64,000 nt of DNA from Tyto alba (GCF_018691265.1 NW_024881283.1:6049731-6113730), one strand, 5' to 3'. Numbered from the stretch's first letter, positions 1 through 9,680 are shown. Notes: a model not told the origin generated them from the letters alone. Made by a program: numbers and translations.

Positions 1-49
1 GCGGCGAGGGCGAGCTGGGAGCCGGTTGCCGGTCGCCCCCCGCTGCTCC

Positions 50-136
50 ATGGCCCCGGCCGCGGCGGCGGAGCCCAGCGCCCGCCACCCCCCGGGGGAG
101 CGGCCCCGGCCCCGGCCCCGGCCCCGGCGGGAGGCG
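50..136 (+). other. Upstream ORF, part 1 (continues at 8338-8364 after splicing)
   Basis: An ATG at 50-52 opens 29 codons in exon 1, Ala-rich and then a Pro-Arg repeat encoded by the GGCCCC tract. If exon 1 is spliced to 8338, the frame continues for eight more codons and stops at TGA 8362-8364. That stop shares ATG with the TMEM200B start at 8361 (ATGA). The context has G at +4 but T at -3, so initiation would be moderate. The arrangement could allow termination-reinitiation control. It depends on the inferred splice junction and on the mRNA including position 50. Confidence 0.45.
102..125 (+). repeat. GGCCCC hexanucleotide repeat, four copies
   Basis: Four perfect tandem GGCCCC units lie in the inferred 5' exon of TMEM200B and read as Pro-Arg dipeptides in the upstream ORF. 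The opposite strand is G-rich (GGGGCC) and could form a quadruplex. Confidence 0.85.
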
Positions 137-224
137 GTGAGTGAGGGACGGGGGGGGGGTGTGGCGGGGAGGGGAGCACAGCCCCGGGGATGGGGGGGAT
201 GTTCGTGGGGGTGGGCACCGGCGG

Positions 225-495
225 GTGGGATACCCACGCGGGTACACACGGAGACGACACCGGCCGGACACACTCACATCAACCCCGGGGACACAGGATG
301 CACAGCGGGCACCCACGGCCACGGGGGGGACCCACGGCCACAGCCATGCGCCCGCAGGCACCGGGGACACGCGTGCGTGGGCGCACCAGACGCGGGCACA
401 CGCCTGCAGCCCGGCACACACGCACACGCTGACACGCGGGCCTGCACAGCCGGGCACGCACACTCGTGTGCAAGCCCACGCACGGACACGCCACC
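225..495. repeat. CA/CG-rich low-complexity tract
   Basis: About 270 bases are dominated by CACA, CACG and GCAC words, with long alternating purine-pyrimidine stretches and irregular units. The open frames across it are products of the composition, not genes. It follows the exon 1 donor directly. Confidence 0.6.
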
Positions 496-1369
496 CCCTC
501 GCACGGCCAGAAACCGGGACCTGGGAAGCAGCCGGCTGTAGTACCCAAATCCCAGCACTTTTTGCAGTTCCCCGAGTCTCCTCGCAGGGGGTTGAGGCGA
601 GGAGCGGTCGCGCAGCTAATCCCCACGCAGGATTTGATGTAGACACTCGAGAGAAGAGAAGTGGGTGGAAATTATCCCGGGAGCTCCTGGAGTTTGGGAC
701 CGGGGAGGGACTTTCAGCACAAGGGGCTCAGCTTTGCAGCTTGGAGGGGGGGTGGGAACGACCACAGCCAGACCCACGGCTCCCATCGCGCTTCCAGGTG
801 GGTTTTGATTCCTGTTCGTGAAATCGGGGAGATGGGGGCCGGGGGGGGCGGGGGTGCATTTCGCAGAGTAAGGAGTAGGGGAGATGATGGGAGGTTTAAA
901 TTGCTGGAGGCAAAAGTAATCCCAGCTGGGAATACGGCCGGGAACTTCACTGCTTGCAGGCAGAGTGGGCCGTGGGTCCCTGGGGTGGGAGGAGATGGCT
1001 TCTGTGTGTTTGTACCCGCCGGATAACTTGGGCCGTGCCTGGGAGCAGGGAGGACTTGGCAGCCCCCCGAGTCCCATCCCCTCCCTCCCTCCCTCCACGC
1101 TGGCAGGGATTTTTCAAAGGAGCAGCAGGGAAGGTGCCAAATTCAGAAAGAGTTTGGTCCTAATTCCCTGGAAATCCCAGCCTACGGGTTGGTTTTTTTC
1201 CCTCCTTCCTTTTCTCTTGGCCGTGAGGATTTGCAAGGTGCTCGGCCGTAGCCTGCATCCCCGGGTGCCCTGTCACCCTGCACCGCTTCCCAGAGGCAGG
1301 AATTCTCCCAGGAAATCCCCCTGAGCTCCCCACTCCTCCTCCTCCTCCTCCTCCAAGCAAGCAAAAAGC

Positions 1370-1745
1370 TGCCATTAGAAATACGCTCTGTTTAAATTTA
1401 GATGCCTGCATTATCTTGAATTTGGATTTATTAATTATTTGCATCTGGTTCATATCAAAAAAAGTTGAGCAATGCAGATGTCCCGATTTCGGCATCAGCT
1501 TGGAGGAGAAACACAGAATTTGCCGGCATTTCTATTGTCTCCTTAAACAATGGCCTGTCAGAAGCAGCCCGGAATTATGATCCCCTTCGCAGGGGTCTGA
1601 CATGAGTTAAGCATCCATCCAACTTGCGTGATCTCCTCGCTATGGGTGGCTGCGGCTCATTTCCCAGCCGTAGAGATTAGTCTAATTAGCAGAGCAAATC
1701 TGGGTAAGGCAAGCTCTTGTAATTAGTAATCAGTTGGATGTTTTC
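1370..1745. promoter_or_regulatory. AT-rich island with homeodomain, POU and SOX-like words (candidate enhancer)
   Basis: In a GC-rich intron this stretch turns AT-rich and of normal complexity. It holds TTAATTA at 1431-1437 fused to a perfect octamer ATTTGCAT (1437-1444). An inverted ATTGT/ACAAT pair lies at 1534-1538 and 1547-1551 (SOX-type). TAATTAG is at 1683-1689 and again within 1720-1730. No reading frame or repeat explains it. Enhancer function is an inference from motif density and composition; conservation has not been tested. Confidence 0.35.
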
Positions 1746-4099
1746 GCACACTTTCTTTGCCTGAGGGGTAGAGAGGAGTTTAGCGGATGGCCCCGTTTTG
1801 GGAGCAGGGAGGACTTTGGAGAAGTCAAGGTGAATGGAGCTGGAGCTACTGGTGGCACTGGTGGCTCTCCTCGCTCCCAGGTGTTGCTGCATCCCATTTG
1901 CCCATCGGGACCTTCTCGCCCGGTGGAGCCCCTCAAGCGCGGGGTGGAAAGCGAAGGGACAAACCCGTCTGTGTCCCCAGATCACCCCAGCACCACCTTT
2001 CCCCGTAGCCTGCTGTCCTGGATCGCGTCCCAAGGGACAGTGGTGGCCCCGGTGGCTCCTGGCTGCTGTCTGGGACGTGCGACCTGAAGATGGAAAGCCA
2101 GCAAGATGTTTCTCCACGTCTCGGCCAGGCGTGGAGCTGGTGTCTCCATCAGCAAGCGCGTTGTGGAGGTGGTTGTGTGTTAACATCTCGTCCATCCCGT
2201 CCTTCGCTTGGGAAATTGAGGTCTCGGCTGCTGCGGAGAGGGAATCGAGGGATGTTTCAGACTGATGAGCTGTCACCTTTGGGTGATGGGCAGAGGGTGG
2301 TCACGCCTGGGGTCCTCCGTGCTGCAGCAAAGGTGAAAATCTATCACAAGCCCAGTTAAAAATAGGCATGAGACCCCCCAGCCCAGGACCAGAATGTGAT
2401 TCCCGCTGGAAAGGGGGATGATCTTTCCCACACCGTGACAATTCGCATTCCTGGGCTAATGTGGAAGATTCTATGAGGGAATGTAATTAATTGTGATTGA
2501 TTAACAGGTGTCCCCAGCCAAAGCTGAAGCTGGAGAGACAGATTTTGTCACTTCGTTGGGAACATGTTTGTGCTGGGGTCACGGCAGGGAGGTTTTACCC
2601 CTTGGGACAGAGCCTGGAGGAGGCTTTGCAACTTTGGACTGGGAGCTGCAGGTGGGAACTGGGATGGTGACAGAGTTTTCTCCTGCTGGGAGAGACCCAG
2701 AAAGACGCCCGGCAGCTTTTTATTTTGTTTCTTCTCTCTGGACACCTTCAATGTGTTAGCCAAGGGGGGGAAGTCTGAAGCAGACTGAGAAAGATAGGAA
2801 AGGAGAAGGCGGCACACAGGGGAGGATTTGGGGCCTCAAACCACCCCGAGCATCCTCCGGGGTGGGAGGGGAGATGGGGAGAGCGGAGCCGGGTGCTCTC
2901 CACACGATCCCCTCCCTGCCCCGTGCCGGGGGCGGCGTTGGAGGTTAGGCTGAAAAAGGGAGTTATTTTTAAGCGTCACATCTCGGCGCAGACTGTCATT
3001 ACCATTCTCTGTACCTTCCCCGGGGGGTGGGGAAGCCGGGGGGGGGGGGGCCCTCGCAGAGCAGCTCGGTGCATCCTCATACCCAAAAGTCTCAGCTGCC
3101 TGGGTCCCCCTTCCCCGCGGAGGGGGGGGTTTGGGGGAGCTCAGCCACCACGGGCTTTGGCATCACGGGCTCCCTCGGGGGCTTGGACGAGGTGGAGTGG
3201 GCTGTGCTGTGCCACGGAGATTTGGGGGGGGTCTCACCCATCACTGCAGCCTTTAAACACGCTGTGGGCTTTGCTGGCTGATTCGGCACAAATTTCAAAA
3301 TCAGTTTATTCCTAAAATCAGGAGAGCAGCTTTAAAGTCACAATATTTTAGGAAAAGAAAAGGAAAGAGGAGGTGCTTTCTGTTTGTCAAGCGTTTCTTG
3401 AGTGTTTGTTAGAGCTTGGGGTGCTCCCAGTAGCAGCTCCTCGAGGTGATGCTCTGGAGACGTGACCTGCGGAAGACGCGTGGGATGGGATCAGGATGGG
3501 ATCATGCTCCGAGGATGGGCAACGCAGCCTGGAGTGGGGCAGGTGGCAGCGATGGAAATGCTCTCCCTGGGGAGATGCTGGGGTTTAAATCCCTGCTGGC
3601 GTGGTGGAGTCCGTCCCACAGCGAAGCCCTTTCCAGGTGCGAGCCAAGCACGGTCCTGGAAAGAAAACTGGCAAGGGGGGTAAAACTGCAAGGGGGGGGG
3701 CAGCTGCTCTCACTGCTGCCTGCACTTGGCCCTTTTCCAGAGGGTGTTTTTGCAGCTCCAGCACATCACCGAGCTGGCTGGGCGCTGGCTGGCATCCCCG
3801 GTGGCACGGCAGGAGATGTCTGGGCATCTCCCAGGCATCAGCGCAGCCCCTCATCCTTCGGCTGGAGGGAGATTTTGAGGCCAAATCTGCTTTTTGATAG
3901 TCAGTGGCACGCTGCAGACTCAAGCTGGCAGCGTGGTCGTGGCACCCCTGGGGCACCCACGGGATGCGGGGATCTGCCTGCAAGAGGGACCCTTCCCAAA
4001 TTCCGCTTTACCCCCAGTCCAGCTCTGCTGGCTTTGGATATGTTGGGATTTAGTGTCAAATTTTAGGAGCGTCTGTCTGTGAAGGTGGCGGGAGAGGAT

Positions 4100-4300
4100 T
4101 GGGGTGGGAAGGTGGAGCCAGCAATATGATGGGGGGGATTAGAGAAATATTTGAGTTTATATTAATGCCAAGCTTATTGCGGGGATTGGAAGCTTAACTC
4201 TGAACCAGGCAGCAGAGCAGCCCTCATCTCTCTGGATAATGCTAACGGCATTTACATTTCTATACTGTCATTCCTCCCCACTGGGAATCGAAACCTCGAA
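4100..4300. promoter_or_regulatory. AT-rich non-repetitive island, candidate conserved element
   Basis: An AT-rich, complex stretch lies between GC-rich flanks, with words such as ATATTAATGC and GGATAATGC. No ORF or repeat is seen. The regulatory call rests only on the local composition change. Confidence 0.2.
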
Positions 4301-4546
4301 ACTGGAGGTGTCAGTCCGGCGAACGGCGGCTGCCCCGGGGCTGGAGGGAGGTGGCTGGGAGCCCTGAGCCACCCCCCGTCCCCGCCAAGGGACCGGGCTG
4401 TCCCCCTGTCCTGGCAGCACCCTCGGGACCCCCGGCCCTCCGGCTGAGCTGTGTCTAGTGTCGCGGCTCCAACATTGAATTAATCCATTCGCGTGAGTGT
4501 CGGCATCTGGGAGTTGCAGAATTGGATGGCAACGCTGGGGTTTATG

Positions 4547-4594
4547 TTTTTTTTTTTTTTCTTTTTTTTTTTTCTTTTAATTTTTTTTTTTTTT
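4547..4594. repeat. T-rich tract
   Basis: Nearly pure poly-T of about 48 bases with a few C and AA interruptions. It could be the tail of an old minus-strand retrocopy, but no body is recognisable next to it. Confidence 0.8.
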
Positions 4595-5108
4595 AAAGAG
4601 CTTATATAACCTTGGGGATTCTATTAATAAAAATAATGGTTTTGAACTCTGGGAACAACCAGCCCTGGCGATGAGCAATTAAATGTTCCAACTTCAGAAA
4701 GCAGGCAGTTATCCGGTGGCGAGGAGATAAGGGGAGAGGCAGGAAAGGTGGCAGGGGGCTGGGGAGGGGGTGAAGGGGATTCCCTGCCTGGGGGCAGATC
4801 ACCCGGCATCTGCCCGTCCCTGTGCCCGGGGAAAGGGAGCGGAGCAGGGAGTGGGGTCTGGGCTGGATCCCGGGGGTGCGGGGTGGCTGGGCACCCTCTC
4901 GTCCTCCTGCACCCATTTTTAAGCACCCTCAGGTTAACCCCGGGCCGTATCCAGAACAGAAGTGTGGGACGAGCAGCCTGGGCCCCAGGGGGATGCTCGT
5001 GGTCCTGGGGGGGGGGGTGGGGCTCGGCGAGGGGGTTAGAGGAGATAATGGTGGAATTGGGTTAAAGAGGCGCAGCTGAGGCTCAGGGCCAAAACCAGGA
5101 GGTGGGTG

Positions 5109-5128
5109 GTGTGTGTGTGTGTGTGTGT
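5109..5128. repeat. (GT)10 microsatellite
   Basis: Ten perfect GT units. Confidence 0.9.
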
Positions 5129-5220
5129 TCAGTGCCACTTTGGGGGCCATGAGCCCTGGGGGGTTCTCGTGTGTCCCCCCCAGCCAGTATCAAACAGGTT
5201 TTGCTCCGCTCCTGCAGTTT

Positions 5221-5720
5221 AGGGGGTCTTATTTTTTTTAATCCCTAAGTAGCCAGCAAGGCATTTAAAGGGTTTGATATCAAATTAAGAGAGGTTGTAT
5301 CTAAGATGATAATTAGAGAAAGCTGGGACATAACCTAAATCAGAGCATTTGGAGCCAAAAAAACCTCTATAGTCTTAGGGATGCATTTGAGTGCCTGGTT
5401 GTTTCCCTTTAATAGCAAAATATTTAAAACCTCATTTCCCCATTCAAGGTGAACATCACATTAGGTTTATTGTGTTTCCCCCTTTGCAATGCAGGATTAT
5501 CAGCTTGTTTCATGGAAAAGTTTAACACCCCACTCAGCAGCAGGCTGTGGGTTTGGGTTGTTTTCTTTGGGACTTTATTTTTTTTCCTTTAAATCTCCCC
5601 TTTTCAAATTGTCACAGCTTGACAGTTTTGTGCCAGGAACACGCTGTCATCCTGAAACTCATATCTTTAATTCCTTTCCTCTGATGCTAATAACACCTTA
5701 AGATGATTAAGACCGGGAAA
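5221..5720. promoter_or_regulatory. AT-rich island with a 12-bp palindrome
   Basis: This AT-rich, non-repetitive segment sits inside the GC-rich intron. A perfect palindrome TTTGATATCAAA lies at 5273-5284, with two opposed TCF/LEF-like ATCAAA half-sites, and GATAATTAG follows about 30 bases on. No coding potential is seen. A regulatory role is possible but untested. Confidence 0.25.
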
Positions 5721-7100
5721 AAAACCTCAGTATCTTCTTTTTCTGCCATCGGTGATGCTGGCTGCTGGCTCTCGGTCCTTCATTCATTTCGGGGAGTAAA
5801 ATTAGAGCGGTCGCCCTCCTCCTGCCGCCCATGCCGGGGTGCTTCTCCTTGGTTTTACCTTCTGGCTTTTAATTGCTGTTAAATGCAATTAATCCTATTG
5901 ATGCTGCCGGGCTATCCAAACGCTTTTCTTTTGCGATGTAAGATGCCACGGCGCAGGGCCCCCTCCCGCAGCGTCCCTTGGCTGGGGGCCACCCCGCAGC
6001 GCTCCCCGCTCACGCCGGCGGGCCCCAGTTTGGGAGCAGCCCGGGCAGCGTGCCCGCACCAGCGCCGGCGGTGCCAGGAGCCGTGGGGAGGGCACGGACA
6101 CGCCGTCCTGCCCGGGACGCCCGCTCTGCCGGGCATCGCTGGGCACGCAGCAGCCAGCAGCCAGGCTGCGAGGACACGGAGTCCTGTCAACGGGAGGTTA
6201 TTTTATTTATTTATTTAATATATTGTCGGTCTGGGGCGCGTTTTAGCTCCCCCATATCACAGGGCACCACTTACCCCGTGGCACGACGGTGCCAGCCCAG
6301 CTGACGCTTCCCTGCCGGGCTGGTCACCAGCTGGTTTTGGCAGCGACTTTGACACCTTCTTGCTCATCTAGGAAACAAGGTACTGGATAAAATGAAATAC
6401 CATGCGCTCTGGAGGGGCCCGTAAATCCCTGGGTGTGAAGCTTTATCTTGGTGTGTGCGAGGGCAGGAGCCTGTGGATGCACTGAGCAGGTCGGCTTCCC
6501 CCCCGGAGCGGGAGACAGCAGCAGATTGTGAAAAATGCCTCATTCGGCCTAAATCCCGTCTGGGTGCTGGGTCAGTGGGTCCCAGAGTCTGATGAGCGGC
6601 TCGAGGATGGTGGGACATTGGTTTAGCTTTTTAGGTCGTGTTTGGATAGTGAGTGGAGCAAACCGGGGAGCTGCATCGCTTGCAGGGCCCTATGCGGTGC
6701 CGCTTGGTCAAGACCTTTGGTTTGCGTTTCCACGTGCAGTCGTGCCTCAGTTTCCCCAAAGGGCAAATAAATGGCCCCTTCCCTCGCGGCTGTCAAGCTG
6801 AGCTGGCTGGTGGCACTTTCTGGAGGTTTAGTGGGACTTGGTGACCCAGGACAGGTCGTTTGGGCCCCCCGATGCCAGCGATTTAGCTGTGGCACAGCGG
6901 GGTCCTGGCCATCCTCGCTGCCCTGCGCAGCCCAGGGGCTCTGGGGATGGGAGTTCTGAGGGTTTGGCAGCGCGGCTGGAGGGAGTTCGGTAGCCCTGCC
7001 CCTGCTCTCGAGTGAGGAGAGAGAAGTGACCAGAGGAAAGGCAGGCGAGGGAGGAAAGCAAAGCTGCTGGTCCTTGACGTGCTGCAGCCTGCGGGCTGTG

Positions 7101-7193
7101 TCCCCTGTGCTCCTGGCATCCCCGTGTTCCTGGTGTTCCCGTGCCCCCCATGCTCCTGGCATCCCCCTGCTCCCAGTGCCCCTCTGCTCCCCG
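7101..7193. repeat. C-rich minisatellite, left part
   Basis: Irregular units of about 15-18 bases, of the type TGCTCCTGGCATCCCC, are repeated here. The same units resume at 8231, on the other side of the CR1 element, so the CR1 appears to have landed inside this minisatellite. Confidence 0.65.
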
Positions 7194-7201
7194 TTGGCTC
7201 C

Positions 7202-8233
7202 ATGGTCACAAAAGACTTGTCAGCAGCTCGATGTCCAAGTGGAGAGCAGTGACAAGCGCCGTTCCTCAGGGGTCAGGGTTGGGCCCAGCGTTTTTCAACG
7301 TCTTTGTCAGTGACAGGGCCAGTGGGGTGGCTGCACCCTCAGCAAGTTCAGCCACGACCCCGAGCTGTGTGGTGGGGGGACACGCTGGGGGCAGGGATGG
7401 CATCCAGAGGGACCGGGGCAGGCTGGAGAGGGGGGACTGTGCAAACCTCCTGGGGTTCAACAAGGCCAAGGGCAAGGTCCTGCCCGTGGGTCGGGGCAAT
7501 CCCCAGCACAAACCCCGGCTGGGCGAGGGGTGGCTGGAGAGCAGCCCCAAGGAGAGGGACTGGGGGGGCTGGTGGGGGGAAAACTGCCCGTGAGGCAGCC
7601 CCGTGCGCTCACAGCCCAGAACCCACCCGTGCCCTGGGCTGCAGCCAGAGCAGGGGGGGCAGCAGGGCCAGGGGGGGGATTGTCCCCCTCTGCTCCGCTC
7701 TGGGGAGACCCCCCTGCAGTGCTGGGGCCAGCTCGGGGGCCCCCAACAGCAGAAGGACACGGAGCTGCTCAAGCGGGGCCAGAGGAGGCCACGGAGATGC
7801 TGGGGGGGCTGGAGCAGCTCCCCTGGGGGGCCGGGCTGAGAGAGTTGGGGGGGTTCAGCCTGGAGAAGAGAAGGCTCCGGGGGGACCTTCGAGCGGCCTC
7901 CCGGGGCTTAAAGGGGGGACAGGAGAGGTGGGGAGGGACTCTGGATCAGGGGGTGGGGGTGGGACGAGGGGGGACGGTTTTGCACTGAAAAAGGTCAGAT
8001 TTAGATGAGCTCTAAGGCAGAAATCCTTCCCTGTGCGGGGGGTGAGGCACTGGCCCAGGGTGCCCAGAGCAGCTGTGGCTGCCCCCTCCCTGGAAGGGTT
8101 CAAGGCCAGGTTGGACGGGGCTGGGAGCCCCCTGGGCTGGGGGAAGGGGGCCCTGCCCGGGGCAGGGGGGGGCACTGGATGATCTTTGAGGTCCTTTCCA
8201 ACCCAAACCAGTCTGTGAGTCTATGATTCTATG
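7202..8233 (+). mobile_element. CR1 LINE fragment, 5'-truncated, sense orientation
   Basis: The 3' end is diagnostic of avian CR1: GGATGATCTTTGAGGTC, then TTCCAACCCAAACCA, then the terminal ATTCTATG. Upstream, a frame around 7240-7590 encodes a degraded reverse-transcriptase C-terminal part, including [20 protein letters not shown] (compare CR1 VPQGSVLGP) and [12 protein letters not shown]. The 5' end is truncated near 7202. Several internal stretches are shortened or G-enriched compared with typical CR1. It cannot be mobile. A second copy, nearly identical, lies inverted at 49255-50234. The insertion ends about 105 bases before the TMEM200B coding-exon acceptor. Confidence 0.88.
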
Positions 8234-8282
8234 TTCCCAGTATCCCCGTGCTCCTGCCATCCCCATGCTCCCAGTATCCCAG
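8231..8282. repeat. C-rich minisatellite, right part
   Basis: Units such as CCCAGTATCCC and TGCTCCTGCCATCCCC match the repeat left of the CR1 insertion (7101-7193). Confidence 0.6.
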
Positions 8283-8337
8283 ACCTGCAGCCCCCCAGTG
8301 ATGCCTCCTCACCTTTTTTCCCCTCCCCATCCCACAG

Positions 8338-8360
8338 GAGGAGTGGCCAAGCCGGAGACG
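8338..8360 (+). other. TMEM200B: TMEM200B exon 2, 5' UTR part
   Basis: The exon begins after the CCCACAG acceptor. Twenty-three bases precede the ATG at 8361, which has A at -3. The tail of the upstream ORF runs through this leader and stops at 8362-8364, overlapping the start codon. Confidence 0.6.
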
Positions 8361-9680
8361 ATGACTGCCAAAAGCGCTGAAACCAACGGACCCATGCGGG
8401 AGCCGGAGGCGGGGGGGACGAAGCCGCCAGTGCCCCCCGCCCCGCCGCGGCGCCGGGGCCGCAGGCTGCGGCACAAGTCACCGCCGGAGGTTTCGGTGAA
8501 AGGGCAGCTCCGCATGCGCTCGCCATCGGGGGCCTTCGTCATGGTGGGCATCTCGGTGGTCCTGGTGGGCATGACCATCGCCGTGGTGGGCTACTGGCCC
8601 CACCGGGGACCCGGGGGCACCGGGGCCAGCGTGGGGAATGCCAGCATCGCAGGGGACATGAGGAGGGAGGTGGCCGCCGGCCGCCACGTTCCCCACAGTG
8701 AGAAGCTCAAGCTGATCGGCCCCGTCATCATGGGCATCGGGCTCTTCATCTTCATCTGTGCCAACACCATGCTGTACGAGAACAGGGACATGGAGACCCG
8801 CAGGCTGATGGAGAAGGGGCTCTACTGCGCGGCGGCGGGTGTCCCTGAGGGGGCCGGCCCCGAGGACGGGCGCTGCCAGCACGGGGACAGCCAGCCCGTC
8901 CCCAAGGCCAACGCCGAGTGCGTGGAGGGCTGCTACCAGGTGGATCTCTCCTGCCACCCCTGCCCCAGCCCCGGCAGCAAGTGGTCCGACTGCTACGGCC
9001 CCAACAGGCTCCAGACCACGGCGGAGTTCCTCCAGCACCCAGCAGCATCCCCCGCCACCTCCCTCCTCAGCCTCCGCTCCGGTGCCTCCGCCGAGGCCAA
9101 CCTCAGCCTCCCCCGCCGCGCTGGAGCCGAGTCCCTCCTCTCCTCGGCCGTCGGCGCCTTGGCGCTGCCCGTCATCAAGCTCAACAACCGCTTGCTGGAT
9201 GCGGCGGCACGGGGGGCCGGCGAGAGGGTGGAGGGGGGCCCCACCGAACCCCTCCCTGAAGCACCACCACGGCTCTCCCGGGCTCCGCTCTCCGACGGCA
9301 GCAGCATCGCGCCCCGTGGCCAGGGCCGTGGGGGTGGTGGTGATGGTGGTGGTGGCCACATCATCATCGCCGTGGAGGGCGGCTGCCCCGGCGTGGAGCC
9401 GGCGGCAGCGGAGCTCGGCCCCAACGTGCAGCTCCACACCCCAGGACACTCCAAGTCCCTGGACCTCGGCCGGCCGGGGGTGCTGCTGGTGGCCCCCATC
9501 AAGGACCGTAAGAACCGGAGCTGGCCCCGGCTGGATCACATCAGCCTGGTGGGTTACGCCAAACTGGGAAGTACTGGCGAGTCCTCAGACCGGCTGCTGG
9601 ACCCCAACGAGCCCCCGAGCCGGGGCGAGCCCCGACCCAGCTCCTGGGTGGTGGGGATGGAGCGAGGCGCGCAGGTCTGA
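8361..9680 (+). CDS. TMEM200B: Transmembrane protein 200B
   Basis: The product is a 439-residue two-pass membrane protein of the TMEM200 family, whose molecular role is not established. The N-terminus is cytosolic-looking and basic (PPRRRGRRLRHKS around 28-40). It is followed by the family signature RMRSPSGAFVMVGIS, which leads into TM1 (about 57-79, ending AVVGYWPH). A short loop carries one N-glycosylation sequon (NAS, 93-95). TM2 is about 117-138 (LIGPVIMGIGLFIFICANTM), then YENRD. A long, poorly ordered tail has a Cys-rich patch near 185-215 and a Gly/His run. It ends with the family C-terminal motif SWPRLDHISLVGYAKL. I chose the ATG at 8361 because the frame upstream is CR1/intron sequence lying before the acceptor at 8337. 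The human protein is about 307 residues, so this tail is longer, mostly GC-rich low-complexity insertions. The position tail-to-tail with EPB41 matches human 1p35 and separates it from TMEM200A and TMEM200C. Confidence 0.9.
   Translation: MTAKSAETNGPMREPEAGGTKPPVPPAPPRRRGRRLRHKSPPEVSVKGQLRMRSPSGAFVMVGISVVLVGMTIAVVGYWPHRGPGGTGASVGNASIAGDMRREVAAGRHVPHSEKLKLIGPVIMGIGLFIFICANTMLYENRDMETRRLMEKGLYCAAAGVPEGAGPEDGRCQHGDSQPVPKANAECVEGCYQVDLSCHPCPSPGSKWSDCYGPNRLQTTAEFLQHPAASPATSLLSLRSGASAEANLSLPRRAGAESLLSSAVGALALPVIKLNNRLLDAAARGAGERVEGGPTEPLPEAPPRLSRAPLSDGSSIAPRGQGRGGGGDGGGGHIIIAVEGGCPGVEPAAAELGPNVQLHTPGHSKSLDLGRPGVLLVAPIKDRKNRSWPRLDHISLVGYAKLGSTGESSDRLLDPNEPPSRGEPRPSSWVVGMERGAQV

Larger units (their letters stand above)
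1..136 (+). other. TMEM200B: TMEM200B first (5' UTR) exon, CpG-rich
   Basis: This very GC- and CpG-rich segment ends in GAGGCG followed by GTGAGTGAG, a strong splice donor at 137. The first downstream acceptor that leads into a long reading frame is CCCACAG at 8331-8337, directly before the TMEM200B coding exon. I infer that the two are joined, as a 5' UTR exon inside a CpG-island promoter. The transcription start is not visible and may lie left of the window. No TATA box is seen. The exon holds an ATG at 50 that opens a short upstream ORF, and a GGCCCC hexanucleotide tract. The splice connection is inferred from signals and position only. Confidence 0.6.
137..8337 (+). other. TMEM200B: TMEM200B intron 1
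   Basis: This inferred 8.2-kb intron is bounded by GTGAGTGAG at 137 and a pyrimidine-rich acceptor ending CCCACAG at 8337. Open frames in it are GC-rich chance ORFs without recognisable domains. It contains a CA/CG-rich tract, AT-rich islands near 1.4-1.7, 4.1-4.3 and 5.2-5.7 kb, a T-rich tract, a GT microsatellite, a C-rich minisatellite, and a CR1 element near its 3' end. No other gene is seen in it. Confidence 0.55.

Noticed and set aside
3446..4066. 206-codon ORF in TMEM200B intron 1
   Set aside because: No recognisable domain; expected length by chance in GC-rich DNA.
7304..8008. 234-codon ORF (and its mirror at 49286-50173) as a gene
   Set aside because: It lies inside CR1 copies in a non-RT frame; explained by the mobile element.
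8478..9539. 353-codon minus-strand ORF antisense to TMEM200B
   Set aside because: It is a shadow of the GC-rich TMEM200B frame; no domain and typical antisense composition.
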